A stretch of DNA of 64,000 bases. Source: Pyrocephalus nanus (taxonomy: Eukaryota > Chordata > Aves > Passeriformes > Tyrannidae). The notes under the pieces are model-generated. The model made no database searches. It was given only the letters and a program-made list of their open reading frames with translations, and was not told the origin of the DNA. The DNA is taken from assembly GCA_038380795.1 (NCBI GenBank), contig CM076267.1, positions 11,205,501 through 11,269,500 of the forward strand, given 5' to 3'. The stretch's first letter is position 1. The number at the start of each line of letters is the position of its first letter. Below are positions 39,430 to 51,696 of the stretch, in pieces. The translations under genes and the position numbers were made by a program.

Positions 39430-39725
39430 CTGCCTGTAATATGTCATTGTATGTGACTTTCAATTAATCACGCAATAACAAAACATTGCGTCTGGCGACA
39501 ATGGTCTGTCCATTAATAGCGAGAAGTAAGTCTCAGCTTTAGGAACATAAACACTGTTGCTGTCCCCTGCCCACTCGTGCACTTTAATCAGTAAGTCTCA
39601 ACCCAGAAGGAACATTTCTCTCTTCTCCTCTCCCCCATCATCCTCTATTGCGATCTATTAAGCTGCAATCCATAATGTCTCGTGTCTCTGTAATGGTCTG
39701 ATGGCGTGTGGTGTTAACTGATTGC
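39430..39725. promoter_or_regulatory. Candidate conserved noncoding element
   Basis: The block has an unusual mix for this window. It is AT-rich but keeps many isolated CpGs (CACGCAATAAC, TTGCGTCTGGCGAC, TAGCGAGAAG, CTCGTGCAC, TTGCGATC, TGTCTCGTGT, TGGCGTGTGG). It also carries homeodomain cores (CAATTAATCA, TCCATTAATAG, CTATTAAG). Isolated CpGs normally decay in methylated bird DNA, so their retention hints at selection or an unmethylated enhancer. There is no repeat similarity and no long open frame. The boundaries are approximate. Confidence 0.3.
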
Positions 39726-41469
39726 ATGAATTTGACTTTGTCTCACTCTGCCTTGACCTTGGTGTCTTCGGTGGCTTCTCTTGCCTTGTTTGCAAGTTGG
39801 GAGTGGGGAGCTGGAAGAGAAAATGGAAGAGTGACAGAATGAAGATATTTCACAGGAGGTTGTTCTTTGAGGAAATGGGGGAGATGAGGTAAGAGAGAAA
39901 TGATTAATGGAAAACAAAGTGCAATGATTTCCAAATTTGCAGGAGAAAAGGCACCATGCTGTTGAGCATAACTGGCTCCATAGACTGAAGCCTGCCACGT
40001 GCAGAAACTCATTGGTAAGCAGACTGGAAACCTTGCAGTAATTCTTCCTCCAGCTCATTCTGCCATTTATAATAAGATTGCTAAGTAATATATCAATTTA
40101 AGTAAAACCCCCAAATCTCATTGTGTTTTACAGCTGGATCTGTATTCTGAACGGAAACATAAAGAGGCACTTGGGTGTTCTGTGCTTGGGCTACAAAGAG
40201 AGAAAGACACCTTGGTCCCAGCCACCAAGTGTGCATCCCTGTTACTATATACAGCCAAATTCAGGAGTAGATTCTCCCTCCACTGAAAGCCTTGGTCTTT
40301 TTTCAGTTGATTTATTTTGGGTTTGTATTGAGGTTTTACACCTCATGCAACATAAATAGGAAGCCTGGTAGTAATTAGTGTCAGTGCTTTTCTTTTTCCT
40401 CTAAGAAGGAGATTAACCTTATTTTTAAAAGTGCTTGGCTGGACAGTCTCAGAAGAATCTCCTGAGCATCCTGAGAGCTGGTATACACCAGAACATTGGC
40501 ATGTTACAGAGGAAACTCATTTTTGTATCTCTTCGCAGTTAGAGTTAATACTCTCTGCAAATTCGTGACACATTTGACTGGTTGCCTTGAAAAGTGCAAA
40601 CTGAAAGAGGCATTTGCATTAGTCATGGATTTTGACAATGGTGTGTTGGAATACTTTCATTTTTTGTAAATAGAAAGCAAAAGTCTTTGGGATTCTGAGC
40701 AATAACTAGGTTTGTAGCTCCTTGGGGAAATCTTCATGCTCTGGCTTGCTGAATCTCCCCATTGTCTCTGAATTATCAGCCAGACAATAAAAAAAACAGT
40801 TAATCAAAAGTTTATCTCAAACATGGTTATTCTGGAGTAAATACAGTATTATACCTCTGCCATACAAGGTTCTTACTCCCTTTGGGCAATGTGACTTCTG
40901 CCAATTAGCAAGGGTATTGCTTTTGGTTCTTTAATTAAGGCTAACCCCATCTATCCTGCTGTATGAGTAGTGGATCTGACAAGATGCTGAACTTGCTAAA
41001 CTATATAAAATAAAAGCAACTGCCCTCACATGAACTCGAGGGCAGTCAGTACCGCAGGATGTGTTCTCCTTAGTGATCCCTGGCAGATATAAACCAGCAC
41101 AGCTCCATAAAGCCATTTGCTGCCAGGTGTGGGGCCACGTATTTGCATCAGTCTTTTCCATCAGGTGAAGACTGTTGGTGTGTGTGTTAGGATCCAAGCA
41201 CACACAGGGGAGACCTCCAAGGAGGAGAGTTTGTAATCAATTTCTCATTCCCAGATTATTTTTCCAGGATCCCCACAGTATGCTGTTTGAGTAACAGAAT
41301 AATTTCCTAGCTATTAAGTGCCTGAAAATCAGCAGTAATTAACTTAGAGCAAATTCTTCTCTTCCTTTACCTCCTCTTTGCTCAAAAAAACAAACAAACC
41401 CCCTTTCTCAGCAGAGGAAATGCAGATGGAAGCAGTCTCTTCTGCCTTAGTGCAGCCATGTACAGATTA
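39726..41469. other. Unique noncoding sequence
   Basis: Perfect octamers ATTTGCAT lie at 40612-40619 and 41141-41148. The minus-strand frame at 39714-40058 (114 codons) has no recognisable product. No repeats were recognised. Confidence 0.5.
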
Positions 41470-41760
41470 CATCTTTTTCCCCCTTTCAGTTCTGTGAATA
41501 ACATAATTGCTTTGTTATCCCTCAGGGGATTTGTAATATTAACATTGGTTAATGACATTAATTCAAGTTTTTACCATTAATAAAATGGCATTGCTTAAAA
41601 TTAAGCATTACATTTCAATTAGTAGTCCATCAAAGACTTTAATAATCTGGAGCATTAAAGTGATATTTTTTTTTAATTTCTTATTAATTTTTTATTGTAT
41701 CATGCTAATTTCCAAAGAGTGATTGAAAGCCCAGCTGATCCAACGAACGACCCTGTCTGC
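41470..41760. promoter_or_regulatory. Candidate homeodomain-rich noncoding element
   Basis: At least eight TAAT/ATTA cores fall within about 200 bases (TGGTTAATGACATTAATTCA, ACCATTAATAAAATGG, CAATTAGTAG, CTTTAATAATCTGG, GCATTAAAG, CTTATTAATT). A GATCCAACGAACGACCCTG stretch keeps two CpGs. Dense homeodomain cores with no repeat similarity suggest a developmental enhancer, but AT-richness alone raises the count. Confidence 0.25.
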
Positions 41761-41869
41761 CATGTTTCTTGAAGGAACTTCTTTCTTTTATGACATTATG
41801 CAAAAAGGTCACATTTCCACAAAGCAGGAATCTGTTTCAGTCACCTCCTGAATTCATTATCCTCCTTTT

Positions 41870-42140
41870 TACTTTTTAACATGAGGCACATGATATACAG
41901 GCACCCCAGGTGGACATGTTTAAATTAATCTAGTAATAATTGATTCAGAAGAGATTTGGAGGACAGAATTTGCATAAAAGCCATAATGAGAGCAAATCCT
42001 CCAAGGCCAGACTGAACAGCTAAGTCCCTGAATAACTTACATCTCCTAAACTAATTTGGTTATATATGCAGGATGAAGGTGTGGGGGCTGGAGCGCCATG
42101 TGATTGGAATTCATTACAAATAATTCATCTTCTCTAGAAA
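41870..42140. promoter_or_regulatory. Candidate conserved noncoding element
   Basis: It contains a perfect POU octamer ATTTGCAT at 41968-41975 followed by AAAAGCCATAATGAG. It also has several ATTA cores (AAATTAATCTAGTAATAATT), a CAGGTGGACATG E-box-like motif, and the composite GGAATTCATTACAAATAATT near the end. No repeat or coding signal is present. Only motif content supports the call. Confidence 0.25.
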
Positions 42141-44267
42141 GGCTGGTCTCAGACTGTATTAAAATTATATCAGCTCCCAAATGCTTGCTTAGACCCTGCC
42201 TCCTGGAAGATGACGACAAGGTTTCTGTCTGAGGGATTGTTTGGGTATTTTAAAGCATTTCTGAGGCAAAAAGCTGGTACCCCAGGGCTGGGGTGTCTGC
42301 TGGCAGGCTGCTTCTCCTGCCTGGTGATGTTCAGTTTTGGCTGGACATCTGACTGTCAAAAACGTAAGTGTAGAGGAGGGTTCCAGCTTTCAGTCTCAGA
42401 TATTCCTCCCTTCCATTCCAGCATGGAATTTCTTAGCTAAGTTGTAGATCATTAGGTTTGTATTAAATACTGGATCACCTTGATGTCTTTGGGAATTTAG
42501 GGAGAGGGACACTTTACAGGATGCGGACTGTACTGTGTACTGTTTAGTTAAAGTAGAGCAGTGAACAGTGAAAATTACAACAACAGTTCATTAGAAGCGA
42601 GCGAGCCAAGGGCTTTTGGAAGGTCAGCTGTTCTGCTTCACTTTCCCTTTGCCTAAATTTTTGAGAAAAGCTCTTGAAAGGATGTTGCTGTCACCCAGCA
42701 TAGTAATACCTGTGTTCTGAGGCTGGCGAGCAGCCAGATGGTCCTGGTACCATAGAAGTTGTGTAGCACGTTTGGAGGGAGAGAAAAATTCATCTCTGTC
42801 TTTTCAGAAACTGTTGATCACCATTTTTCATGGGGAAAATTGATGTCACTGTTGTTTTCAGCAGATGAGGAATCAGTCCCATTTTGTTTATACACAGCAG
42901 TCAGTAACAACCTGCCATTTGTGAGCTGTATATGTTTTGCACTGCTTCCCTTCAGTGCTGCCATGCAGCCAGAAGGCTCTGGGAAGAGCTTCCCTACTTC
43001 ACAGTATTCCAAGTACAGTGTGAAAGTCAGGGCAGACCGAAGCAGCCCTGCTGCTCTGAGGGGAAGAGTGAACAGAGCCTAACAGGTAACTGCTGTTGCA
43101 AGAAATATGAGAAAAGCTGGGCACGGCAGGACAAAAAAAGAGTCTGGCTGACAATTATTATTGTGTCTGTTCATATTTGGGGCATATAAAAGCCTGTTTG
43201 AATGCCTTCTAGCCAAAAGTTTCCTTATGATAAATGATGCTGTGTTGTGCCAAGGAGACACTGCAGCAAAACATATTCTTGTTTCCAAGCAGGCTGAAAC
43301 TTGGACTTGCACTACAGGGGTGCTTTATGCTTCTTCTCCTAGAGTTACAATTAAACCCTGAGTATGTATTATGTGGCACCAGGTAATCACAAATCTTTGA
43401 CAAAGCAAACAAGCTGTGGTTTCTCTCTTGTGCATGGGCAAGCATTAAAAGAAAAAGCTCTTCTCCTCTTGTTTTTGCAAAGTAGCGGTGGAGGAAAGAG
43501 CTGCTGGGAGGGATGTGTTGGGTTTGAAACGTGCAACAACTGCCTTTGGCCCTGGAGTTTGGGGCTGTGTGAGTGATGTGATGGGATCCATGGGATGGAG
43601 TAGAAGGGAGCAGCTGGCAGAAGCTGTAGCCCTGGAGCTAGTGCTGGAGTCTTTAAACTGGAAAAACAAGGCCCTAGGGAAAGTCCAGCCTATATGTTAT
43701 GGCTGATTCTCAGGCAGGAGGTTCATTGGTGTGATGATTTCATGGCTTGGTGTTTGTCTTCTGGAGACTTGAATTCTGGGATTGCTTCAGAGAGAATTAA
43801 GGAGAATTAAGTGTGGGGGTTTTTATTTATTTCTCCTTTCTACTGTTTTCCCAGCTCTGTGACCACAGAGGCACCACAGTGACTGCTACACAGTTTGTGA
43901 GGATTGCTTATCTGCTTGGCACGATCTGCGGACTGCACTTGTCCCCAGATTGCTGTCACAGCGTTGAAGAGAGAAACTTTGCGAGTTAGCAACCTATGTT
44001 ATGCCTAATATAATTTGGAGCTACTGTCACTAACTTCCTGTCACTAACTAAAAATCCCGTGGGATGTCTGCAGTGGACCCTCTAAATAGAGTTGAATAAT
44101 AAACTACTGTTAATAAAACAACGGTTAATACTCTAATAGAAATTCAAGAACACTTACAGTTTTCATATTAAACCATGAGACGAAAGACAACCCCATACCA
44201 AAAGCATTGGGAAGAGTCAGAAGTTCACTTCTCTTTCTGTCTTTACCAAAAACTGGCTGCAGGTACA
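42141..44267. other. Unique noncoding sequence
   Basis: An open stretch from an ATG at 42210 ends at a consensus donor (GTAAGT at 42364) after 51 codons, but the upstream acceptor is poor and the peptide unrecognised. A 10-base tandem duplication lies at 43792-43811, and a spaced 11-base duplication (CTGTCACTAAC, 14-base period) at 44025-44048. No gene was recognised. Confidence 0.5.
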
Positions 44268-44320
44268 GTGGCTGAGTCACAAATTTGTGTCATGCCTCAG
44301 TTTCCCCAGTAATAATGTCA
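44268..44320 (+). mobile_element. Possible MIR-type SINE fragment
   Basis: The line GAGTCACAAATTTGTGTCAT then GCCTCAGTTTCCCCAGTAAT matches the central MIR segment around 'gtcacttaacctctctgtgcctcagtttcccc'. Only some 50 bases are recognisable. Confidence 0.4.
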
Positions 44321-45401
44321 TGGCTGCAGTGGGGAGGTGTGTGAGCAGGAACATCACATGTCTGGAAATCACTGCTAATAGAGGAGCATCTCCAGACTGT
44401 CAGGCACAGTAGTGTGTTGGAATAACATTGGCTGCACAGTGTGGTGTTAGGGACTGTGGCTCTGCTAATTTGCACATTTACAGACCATCCACATCGGGCA
44501 GGGCAGCAGCTTGAGGAAAAGCTGCTGTGTTGGTGTTTCTTTAACAGCTGTAGGCTTAAGGCATCAGTCTATGGGTTGAGTACCAAATATCAAGCCAGAA
44601 GGAGCTTCTCCAGCCAGGTGACTATTTGCAGTGTCTGATGCTGGATCTGCTGTACTTGCATTATACAGCTGATCTGCATGTAAACAGCACATCTGGCACC
44701 TTGGATTCACAGCACTTTGGAGAGGTGACTGCACTGCAAGGGATGCTGAGCCCTAGGCCTGAGACCTGCTGCAGGCAGCACCTCTGGAATACTTACTCTT
44801 GCTATGATGCTGCTGTCCCATGAGCTCTGGGATGGCTCCTTTCTTGGGCTGAGTTACACTCACTCATCCTCTCCTTTTGATGGAGCATCCACAGACTTTG
44901 ACTCGGAGTCAGGAGCTCCTGATTCCCAATGTAGGCTGCAGTAAACATTGTGTCTGAATTGCAGCTGTGCTAAGTACTGTAGCAGCATCCACTGTGTTCT
45001 GCTGCTGTGTTAGACTCTACCTTCATCTCTGTGTTTCACAGCTGGAACACAGAAAAATAATTCCATAGTCAGTCCAGATCCCAGAGTTACCAAAAATAAA
45101 TACCTCCACTTTGACATCTCTCAGAGAGGCCATTCTGTGAAGGGCAAATAGAAGGTATTTCCACCCCCACGTAGAGGCAGTCTTCTAGAAAACAGTGGCA
45201 GTGTACTGCCAGGGAGATAAATACTGTAAGCCTTCACTGCCAAATATAATCTTTGAATAAACAGAGGACTTCAGACTCCAAGGCACCTTTTCACAAGTGC
45301 TAAATTCATACCCCAAACAAATGCTAACAAAACCTCTCATGTCTTTATATTATGTGTAGCCAGTAAAAAAAAAAGATCTAGAGCTCTCTGGGGAGCCTCT
45401 C
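44321..45401. other. Unique noncoding sequence
   Basis: No repeat, RNA gene or coding sequence was recognised. Small open frames (65 codons or fewer) have no known counterparts. Confidence 0.5.
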
Positions 45402-45581
45402 GAAGCACTTGGGGATGCACTCAATGTGTGGTCAGGTTAGCACTATTCAAAAGCGGGTCTGAGTGTCAGCAGAGCAGGTATTTATTTATGCCCACTGGGT
45501 TTGGCAGAAACCCAGAGGTACAGTATATTTTGCTGTGTTACACAGGCTTTACTGTTGAATCAGCTTTATTTAATGGAAGCT
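45402..45581 (+). repeat. Dispersed repeat, copy 1 of 2, family unknown
   Basis: This stretch is similar in sequence and order to 62631-62803 on the same strand. Shared landmarks are GAAGCACTT, a GCACTCAATG block, GGTCAGGTTAGCACT, CAAAAGCGGGTCTGA, AGGTATTTATTTAT, a CTTTACTGTTGAATCAGC block and GGAAGCT at the end. By eye, the first 70-80 aligned bases are roughly 70-75% identical, and the later part is looser with small indels. It does not match CR1 or the MIR-type SINEs seen here. It may be an old LTR, DNA transposon or LINE piece. Confidence 0.6.
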
Positions 45582-47499
45582 TTCTATAAAAGGTTCCTGT
45601 ACTGGAGGGCTTCCTCTAAAGGTGAGGGAACAGCTGAGTTTCCAGGATGATGTGGCCACCGACTGTGCTACTGAGGCCAAGTAAGCAAGTGGTGGCTGAT
45701 GGCTCATTGAGGGCCTACGCCAGTCCATAAAGAAGGGGCCTGACACCAACCAATTTGTTTTGTTCTTAGCCATTATTAAGAGTTTTGTTTTTGTTACCAG
45801 ATGTGAATGTAAACATCCCATTGCATTTTGTGGGATTGGCTTGCAACCTTGACCAATCCTGGATTTGAACAGCAATCAGAAAGTGCTCAAGAAATAAAGT
45901 TCCCCCAAGTACACTGTCAATCGTTCACGGAATGTAGTCCTAAGAAGATCAAAGTATAGACTATTACTATTCAGCTCCACCACAGACTTCATGAGCCATG
46001 AACTGAACAGGATAATAGGTTAAACTGATTTCTCCTTTGCAAAGAGTTACCTGAATTATTTATACAGATCTAGATAACAGAAGGGTTTCAGTAAATTGAC
46101 CTGTGTTGCAAAATCGTGATTGTTTTATTCCTGATATAAAGCCTAGTGTGATACTGCAACTGGTGCCCTGCAGATTGTGTGAAGCAGGAGCTGTGAAAGG
46201 GGTCAGGATAGAGCTCAAGTTTCTGCTCTGCCACAGGAGAGCATATTACATGCATACACTTGTGATGCTGAATTGCTGCTGAATTGTATGGGTTTTTAGA
46301 AGATAACCCTTGGATTATCTGTATGAAAATGTGGGTTTGTATTCCCTGGGGTGTTGTGTGAACAAGTTCAGTGTGAAGCTCATAGATGATATTGTAGTTG
46401 AAGCCATGGGAAGCCCTGAACAAGGTGGGCACACAGCACCATGGTGAAACGCAGCCAGAACGAGAGCTGTGGCATCTAAGCTGTCATGAAATTCAAAGTG
46501 AGCTTGCTGATTCTTCAGAAGACTGTAGGGTGATTTAATTAAAGCAAAACAAGATCACTTCACAGATTCTTTTCTGAACTCCAGACCATTCCTGTAGATT
46601 TGCCTCACAGGTAAATAAATGAGAAAAGCTCAGTACCCACAAGCCCAGTCTATGAGTGCATATGAGATCTGATCTCTGGAATAGCAAGTGCAGTGTGCCA
46701 CATTTCATCTGTGAGACAAATCCAACTCCCCAGCATGGGTACAGCTGAGGGCTGAGGGTGGGGATGTGGCCAGGGGCAGAGGGAAAAGCTGTGCTTTTTC
46801 TTCGATAGTGTGGAATGGCCCTTGGAGCCAGTTGACTGGGATGGATTCCAGCTGGAGAGGGTAGGAGAGAAGGGCAAGGAGCATCAGATGAATAAAAGAC
46901 CATAGTTTTGTTGGCCTTGGAGCTCTCTGTTTTCTAGGGCAGAGCTGCCTGTGCCAGCCTGTTATAACCACGTTGCTGAGCTGTCTTGCTTTATAGTGTT
47001 TATATTTCTTTCCCTTATTCTTCCATTACTTTTTTGAATACTTTCATGTCCACCTCTTTCCATTGCTCTTCTTCCCTCTGGTATTCCAGTCTAATAAAAC
47101 CATAACTGTGCCAATCACAAAAGATCCCCAACAGAAGAATTAAAGCTTCTACAGGAGGTTCCTTTTTAGTCTTTTTTAAAGGCATTGCTTTTCTTTAAAA
47201 TGAAAGATGAAGCATTTTCTTTTATCCTTTAACTTTACTGTCACATTTTATTAAGTCAGAATGATAGTTACAGTTAGAGGAAAGCAGGATATGAATTCCT
47301 GGTACAGCCATTTTTAAAGTGTGCTTTGTTTTAAAGCCCTGAAGATTGATTGAAGGTATTTGTCTTTTAGACGTGGAGCTTTAGTCAAAAGGGGCATGAT
47401 CTGAGTTACCCTCTGTAAATCAGGATTAGCTCCTGTGAAATCAGTGGTGTTACAGTGATACAATACGGGGCAAGTTGGAAAAGACTCATGCCCTAAGAA
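45582..47499. other. Unique noncoding sequence
   Basis: No gene or repeat was recognised. The longest frames (101-122 codons, minus strand) resemble nothing known. Confidence 0.5.
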
Positions 47500-47800
47500 T
47501 GAATAAGGGAGGAATTGTGGGCGATCCCCTGAATGCTCCCCTTGCACGGGGGGTGCAGCCGTGAGGCAAAGCAGAATTATACAAATTATACGCTGTCCCC
47601 GTTGGGCTGCCGTGGAGTGTCCTGGGTGAGAAGCGGGCAGGTGGCAATGGGTTTGTGCTGACACGGGTACTGTGGTTGCAAACCCCAGCTTTGGGATGCT
47701 CTGAGCGTGCAGACCTCCCAGACAGAGCCGCTCTTTGCCCGTCCCCTGCCACCACCGCTGCAGTCAGGGAGGCTCCTGAGCTAAGAAAGCCTGATTTAAG
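47500..47800. other. GC- and CpG-richer patch
   Basis: Several CpGs cluster here (GCACGGGG, GCAGCCGTGAGG, CCCCGTTGG, CTGCCGTGG, GAAGCGGGC, ACACGGG, GAGCGTGC, AGCCGCTC, GCCCGTCC, CACCGCTGC) in otherwise CpG-poor DNA. Open frames of 123 (minus) and 127 (plus) codons overlap across it, so neither is convincing. It could be a weak or decaying CpG island, an enhancer or a noncoding first exon. Confidence 0.3.
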
Positions 47801-50800
47801 AGACAACAGGATGGTGGCAGAAGTGGTGTCTCTAGAAAATACCTGTCTCTGGGGCATATTTCACCGGGTCCAGTGCAGCCTGAATATGTTGACCTTTTTT
47901 TGTCACTGTGCAGTGAATCTCTCTGAGGGGAGGTCCTCTGAGGGAATCCCTCACAGGGGAGAAAGATTCCCCATCACTGTCCCTTGGGGCTGTGCAGTGG
48001 TGCAGAGGACAGGCTTTCGTGAGGGAGAGGACAGATAAACTTGGAGAGATAATGTTTTTTGACATTTTCATCTTTTTTTAACGTGTTTGCGTTGGGCTGG
48101 GGAGGGGAATAGCTACAGTGGTAAAGATGCATCAAAATGAGCAAAAAAAGAATTGAAATGATATGTCCTGTCTGAGATTTGAGTTTAGCCAGGGATTTGA
48201 GCTCTTGTCTCTCGTCTGCACTGAAAACTTGACAGCTGATTTCTTGAGGCCTAAGCCATTCTGAGCAGAGTCTAACAAGAACAGCTCTTTTTATAGCTTT
48301 TAACTGCATCTAAACAGCTTGAGGCCAGGGCAAGTTCCAGCAGTGCAAAGCAGCACTAGCCTGGGCTGTGCTTGGGACATTCAGTGTTCTGGCAGTCTGG
48401 ATGGGGACTGGTCCTAAGCACTGCTCATACTGTAGCCCTCACAGTGAAAATCTGCAGCTTGGGCAAAATTGGAGGGTGGGCTTGGCCATCTCCAGTTAAA
48501 TTAAAACATTTCATTTCATTAAAACACTTCATAACTGCTGGACTCTCCCAGGCAGTTACGAGCTTGCTCTTGGCACTCAACTGACCTGTGCTTGCACATG
48601 GCACTGCTTCATATTTGGAGTATGGGGGTTTTTTTTGGAAACAAATTTGCTGCGGCTGGAAATAGTAATTACTAAGTTAGAGTCTTTCTTAAAATACTGA
48701 GAAAAAGTGAGCAAGGCAGCCTGGGAAGGGGCAGGTTGAAGGAGTAAGCTTTTGCAGTCTGTCCACTGTCTCACTATTGTTTAGCTGGTGCTCCAGGGCT
48801 CTGGCTTCGTTACCCTTGATCATGTTGGCATTTACCCATTGACTCTGACTCCAGTAGACACCAGCTCAGGGCTGCATGTGACTCTGATTTTGTTCAATTT
48901 TCCAACACGTGAGAGCTTCACACATTTGATCAACACAGTTGGATGTAGGAGACAGGGAACAGGGTGAAGGGTACAAGTTTTTTATAATGTTTCTTTTTCA
49001 TCTTTTTTTGGTCATATATTAATTCTCACTTAACATCAAGTTTGAAATCATTGTTTTCATGCACACTTCAGATTTCCCTATGACAATAAGGAAAAAGAAG
49101 ATGGAACTTTACCCCAAATACCGGTTAGAGCTTTCTAAGGAACACTGAAGTCTCTTGGACTGTGGTAAAATCTCCCAGGGAAAGTGGCAGAAATCCAGCT
49201 ACTTGGCACATTTTACAACTAGTCCAGACAAAACACTAGTAAATGTACTCTGCTTTGGCACAGAATAGGCAGTGGGATGTTATGAAGCTTTCTCATATGC
49301 AACTTTTTATTATTTCATGACCCTGGTAAGTTTGAAACTGGAATTTACTCATCTGCTGATTGTACAACACATTGGGCTGTAGAGGAGCATGAGACCCTAC
49401 AGTGTGTCTTTGTTTTAAGATTTTTTTTTTCACCTAGCTTGAGATCATTGTTTGGATTATTAGTATATGAAAATGGCCATATTGGCTCAGACTAAAACCT
49501 GTCTGGTTTAGTACCTTATTTCCAGGATTAGCCAGTAATGGCTGCACTGGGACTAGTAGAGCATGCATAAAGTGAGATTTCCATGACTGTCTCTTCCAGT
49601 TTCCAAGAAGGATATCTGACAGTGAAAAAGTACTTTTGCCTTTTGTGCATTTCCCACAACAACCATCTCCTACCTAAGGAAAGTTTGGCTTTGACTTTAA
49701 GTGTATCCGAAAGCTGTACAGAATGCATCTCCCTGGCCTTCACATCTCTGAGCTGTGTTTCACTTCTGGATCTGTAGTGGAGAGAACATGATCATTTAAA
49801 CCAGTGGCTAAAAATATAATTTGACGCCTCATCATCAATAATTTTTATTACAGTGTGCCTTGCACAACATGTCCATCATGTGAGGTGCCACAGTGCTCAG
49901 TGGTGTACGCCCTTCAGTATGCCTGTGCTTAGTGACTAAATGCTGTGCTGGCCTGAGCTTTAAATGATTTCACATCTCTCCCTTCTGCCAGTCCCATTTT
50001 TTAATTTAATGTTGTATTTGCTGTGTTTTTAAAAAAGCCACCCTCTGTAGTAAAGTGCTGTAGAACGTCATTTGGAGAACTGGAAGGCGTTTTTATACAT
50101 CACTGCATAAAATCTGCATATGTACGGGGCTGGAAAAAAAGTGAAATGCTGTAATGTCTCACTCACACTAGCTGGGAAACCAAGTCCTTAGAACTACCCC
50201 AAGTCCTGAATGCCAGTGCTATTTTCAGTCAGAGGTATGTAGCTGCTGCTGAGCACGCACGTAATGGATGTGCTGGCAGCTCATCTTTATGCCAGTGTTT
50301 AAAGTCACAGAGAAATGCAGTTAAGAATAAAACATCTTTCAAACCATCTCCTATTGCTGCTGTAAGCAGTCCCTTATTGCTCCTGTGATGCCCAAGGACC
50401 TTTACAAGCTTCTTCCAGCTCCTTGATGTAACAATATTGGAGTTTGGTCCATGCCGTAAGCCTGCCATTGTGCATCAGTGCCTCATGTTACCTGCCATCA
50501 GCTTGACCATTTCAGGTCACTGAAAGTGTTTAAGAGACTCCAAACAAAAATGTAGAGGCATCAGGCACTGTAGGTGTTGACTGTTACACTACCTTTGTGA
50601 ATCAGTACACCTGCAGGAATTGAAAATCTTGTTACTTGTGAATTTAATGAGAATCAGCTTTATCACTGGGTAGGATTTAAGGGTAGAAGACTCCACTTGT
50701 TTGAAAACACGTTTGCAATAATTGAACAAAGTTACATAGGAAAATATAATATGCACATCAGTAAGATTAAATTTTATGCAGATTTTCCTAAGCTGTAGGA

Positions 50801-51495
50801 TCATCTTGGGGAGCCTGTGGCATGGGCTAATTAATCCTCCATCCCCTGCCTCAGGCCTGCTTGGCTCAAGGGAGTTTTTAGAGCTATGCCTTAACTGCTG
50901 CTGCTGTTGTTGTTCAAAAGCTCACACAGAAAAGGCAAGACTTTCCACTCTGCTCTCCTCTCCTGAGAGTGAGTGCTCTTCCTCTTTAGCTGTGCCTCAT
51001 TTCTTGTGACTGGGAGCTATAGCATCCCATAATAATGCAAGCAATTGACTCAGTTCTCACCATTTTACCCAATAAACTCTTTTAATTTTTATTGTACCTT
51101 AATTAGCACTTTCCTGGAAACACCTTTGAATTGGCTTTTTCTTTTGTTTGAAGACATTTAAAACAGCAGTGGTAAAATGTATAAATCACCAATTAGAACA
51201 GTATTAATTACACATGTGTTTTCCTGATGACTGATGTTGGCCTTTCCTTAGCAATCTCTTGAATGTAGCATGACATTTACCAGGGCACATCATGAAACTG
51301 AGGAGGGAGGTGTCCACACTGGGGGACACATTTACATCTGGAGTATTTGAGATTTCAGGTTGGCAGCATCAGCCATTGCACACCAGCTGCTGTTTAAGGA
51401 CATATACCCCAAGGGCACACAGGGATAGATATTTAGGGAGCTGTGCACTTCCCTTGCATTTGAAGTTAGAAGTCAAAATACAGTTGTAAACTGGG
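47801..51495. other. Unique noncoding sequence
   Basis: No gene was recognised. A short CTG/TTG trinucleotide stretch lies at 50894-50914 and a T run near 49421-49430. No interspersed repeat could be assigned. Confidence 0.5.
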
Positions 51496-51556
51496 GGGTT
51501 GTTTATTTTTTGTTTATTTGGTTTTTTGTTTGGTTTGGTTTTGTTTTGTTTTTTAG
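51496..51556 (+). repeat. GTTT-type low-complexity stretch
   Basis: A T-rich tract is built from GTTT, GTTTGGTTT and GTTTTGTTTT units and ends in a TTTTTTAG. A similar shorter TTTGTTTGGTTTGG stretch occurs near 52330. No element was recognised beside it. Confidence 0.75.
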
Positions 51557-51696
51557 ATTCTGGTTGTGGAATATTACCTTGTGCACCTAGCACAAGTGGG
51601 GTTGGGATGAAAGGGGAACCTCCACCCTTCCCTACCTGTGCTACCTGCTCTGAATAAGCATTTGTCTTTCTGAAATTGGAATTATTTGTATTTCAG

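Noticed and set aside
42193..42363. Open stretch from ATG 42210 to a GTAAGT donor
   Set aside because: The upstream acceptor is poor, and the hydrophobic Cys-rich peptide matches nothing known.
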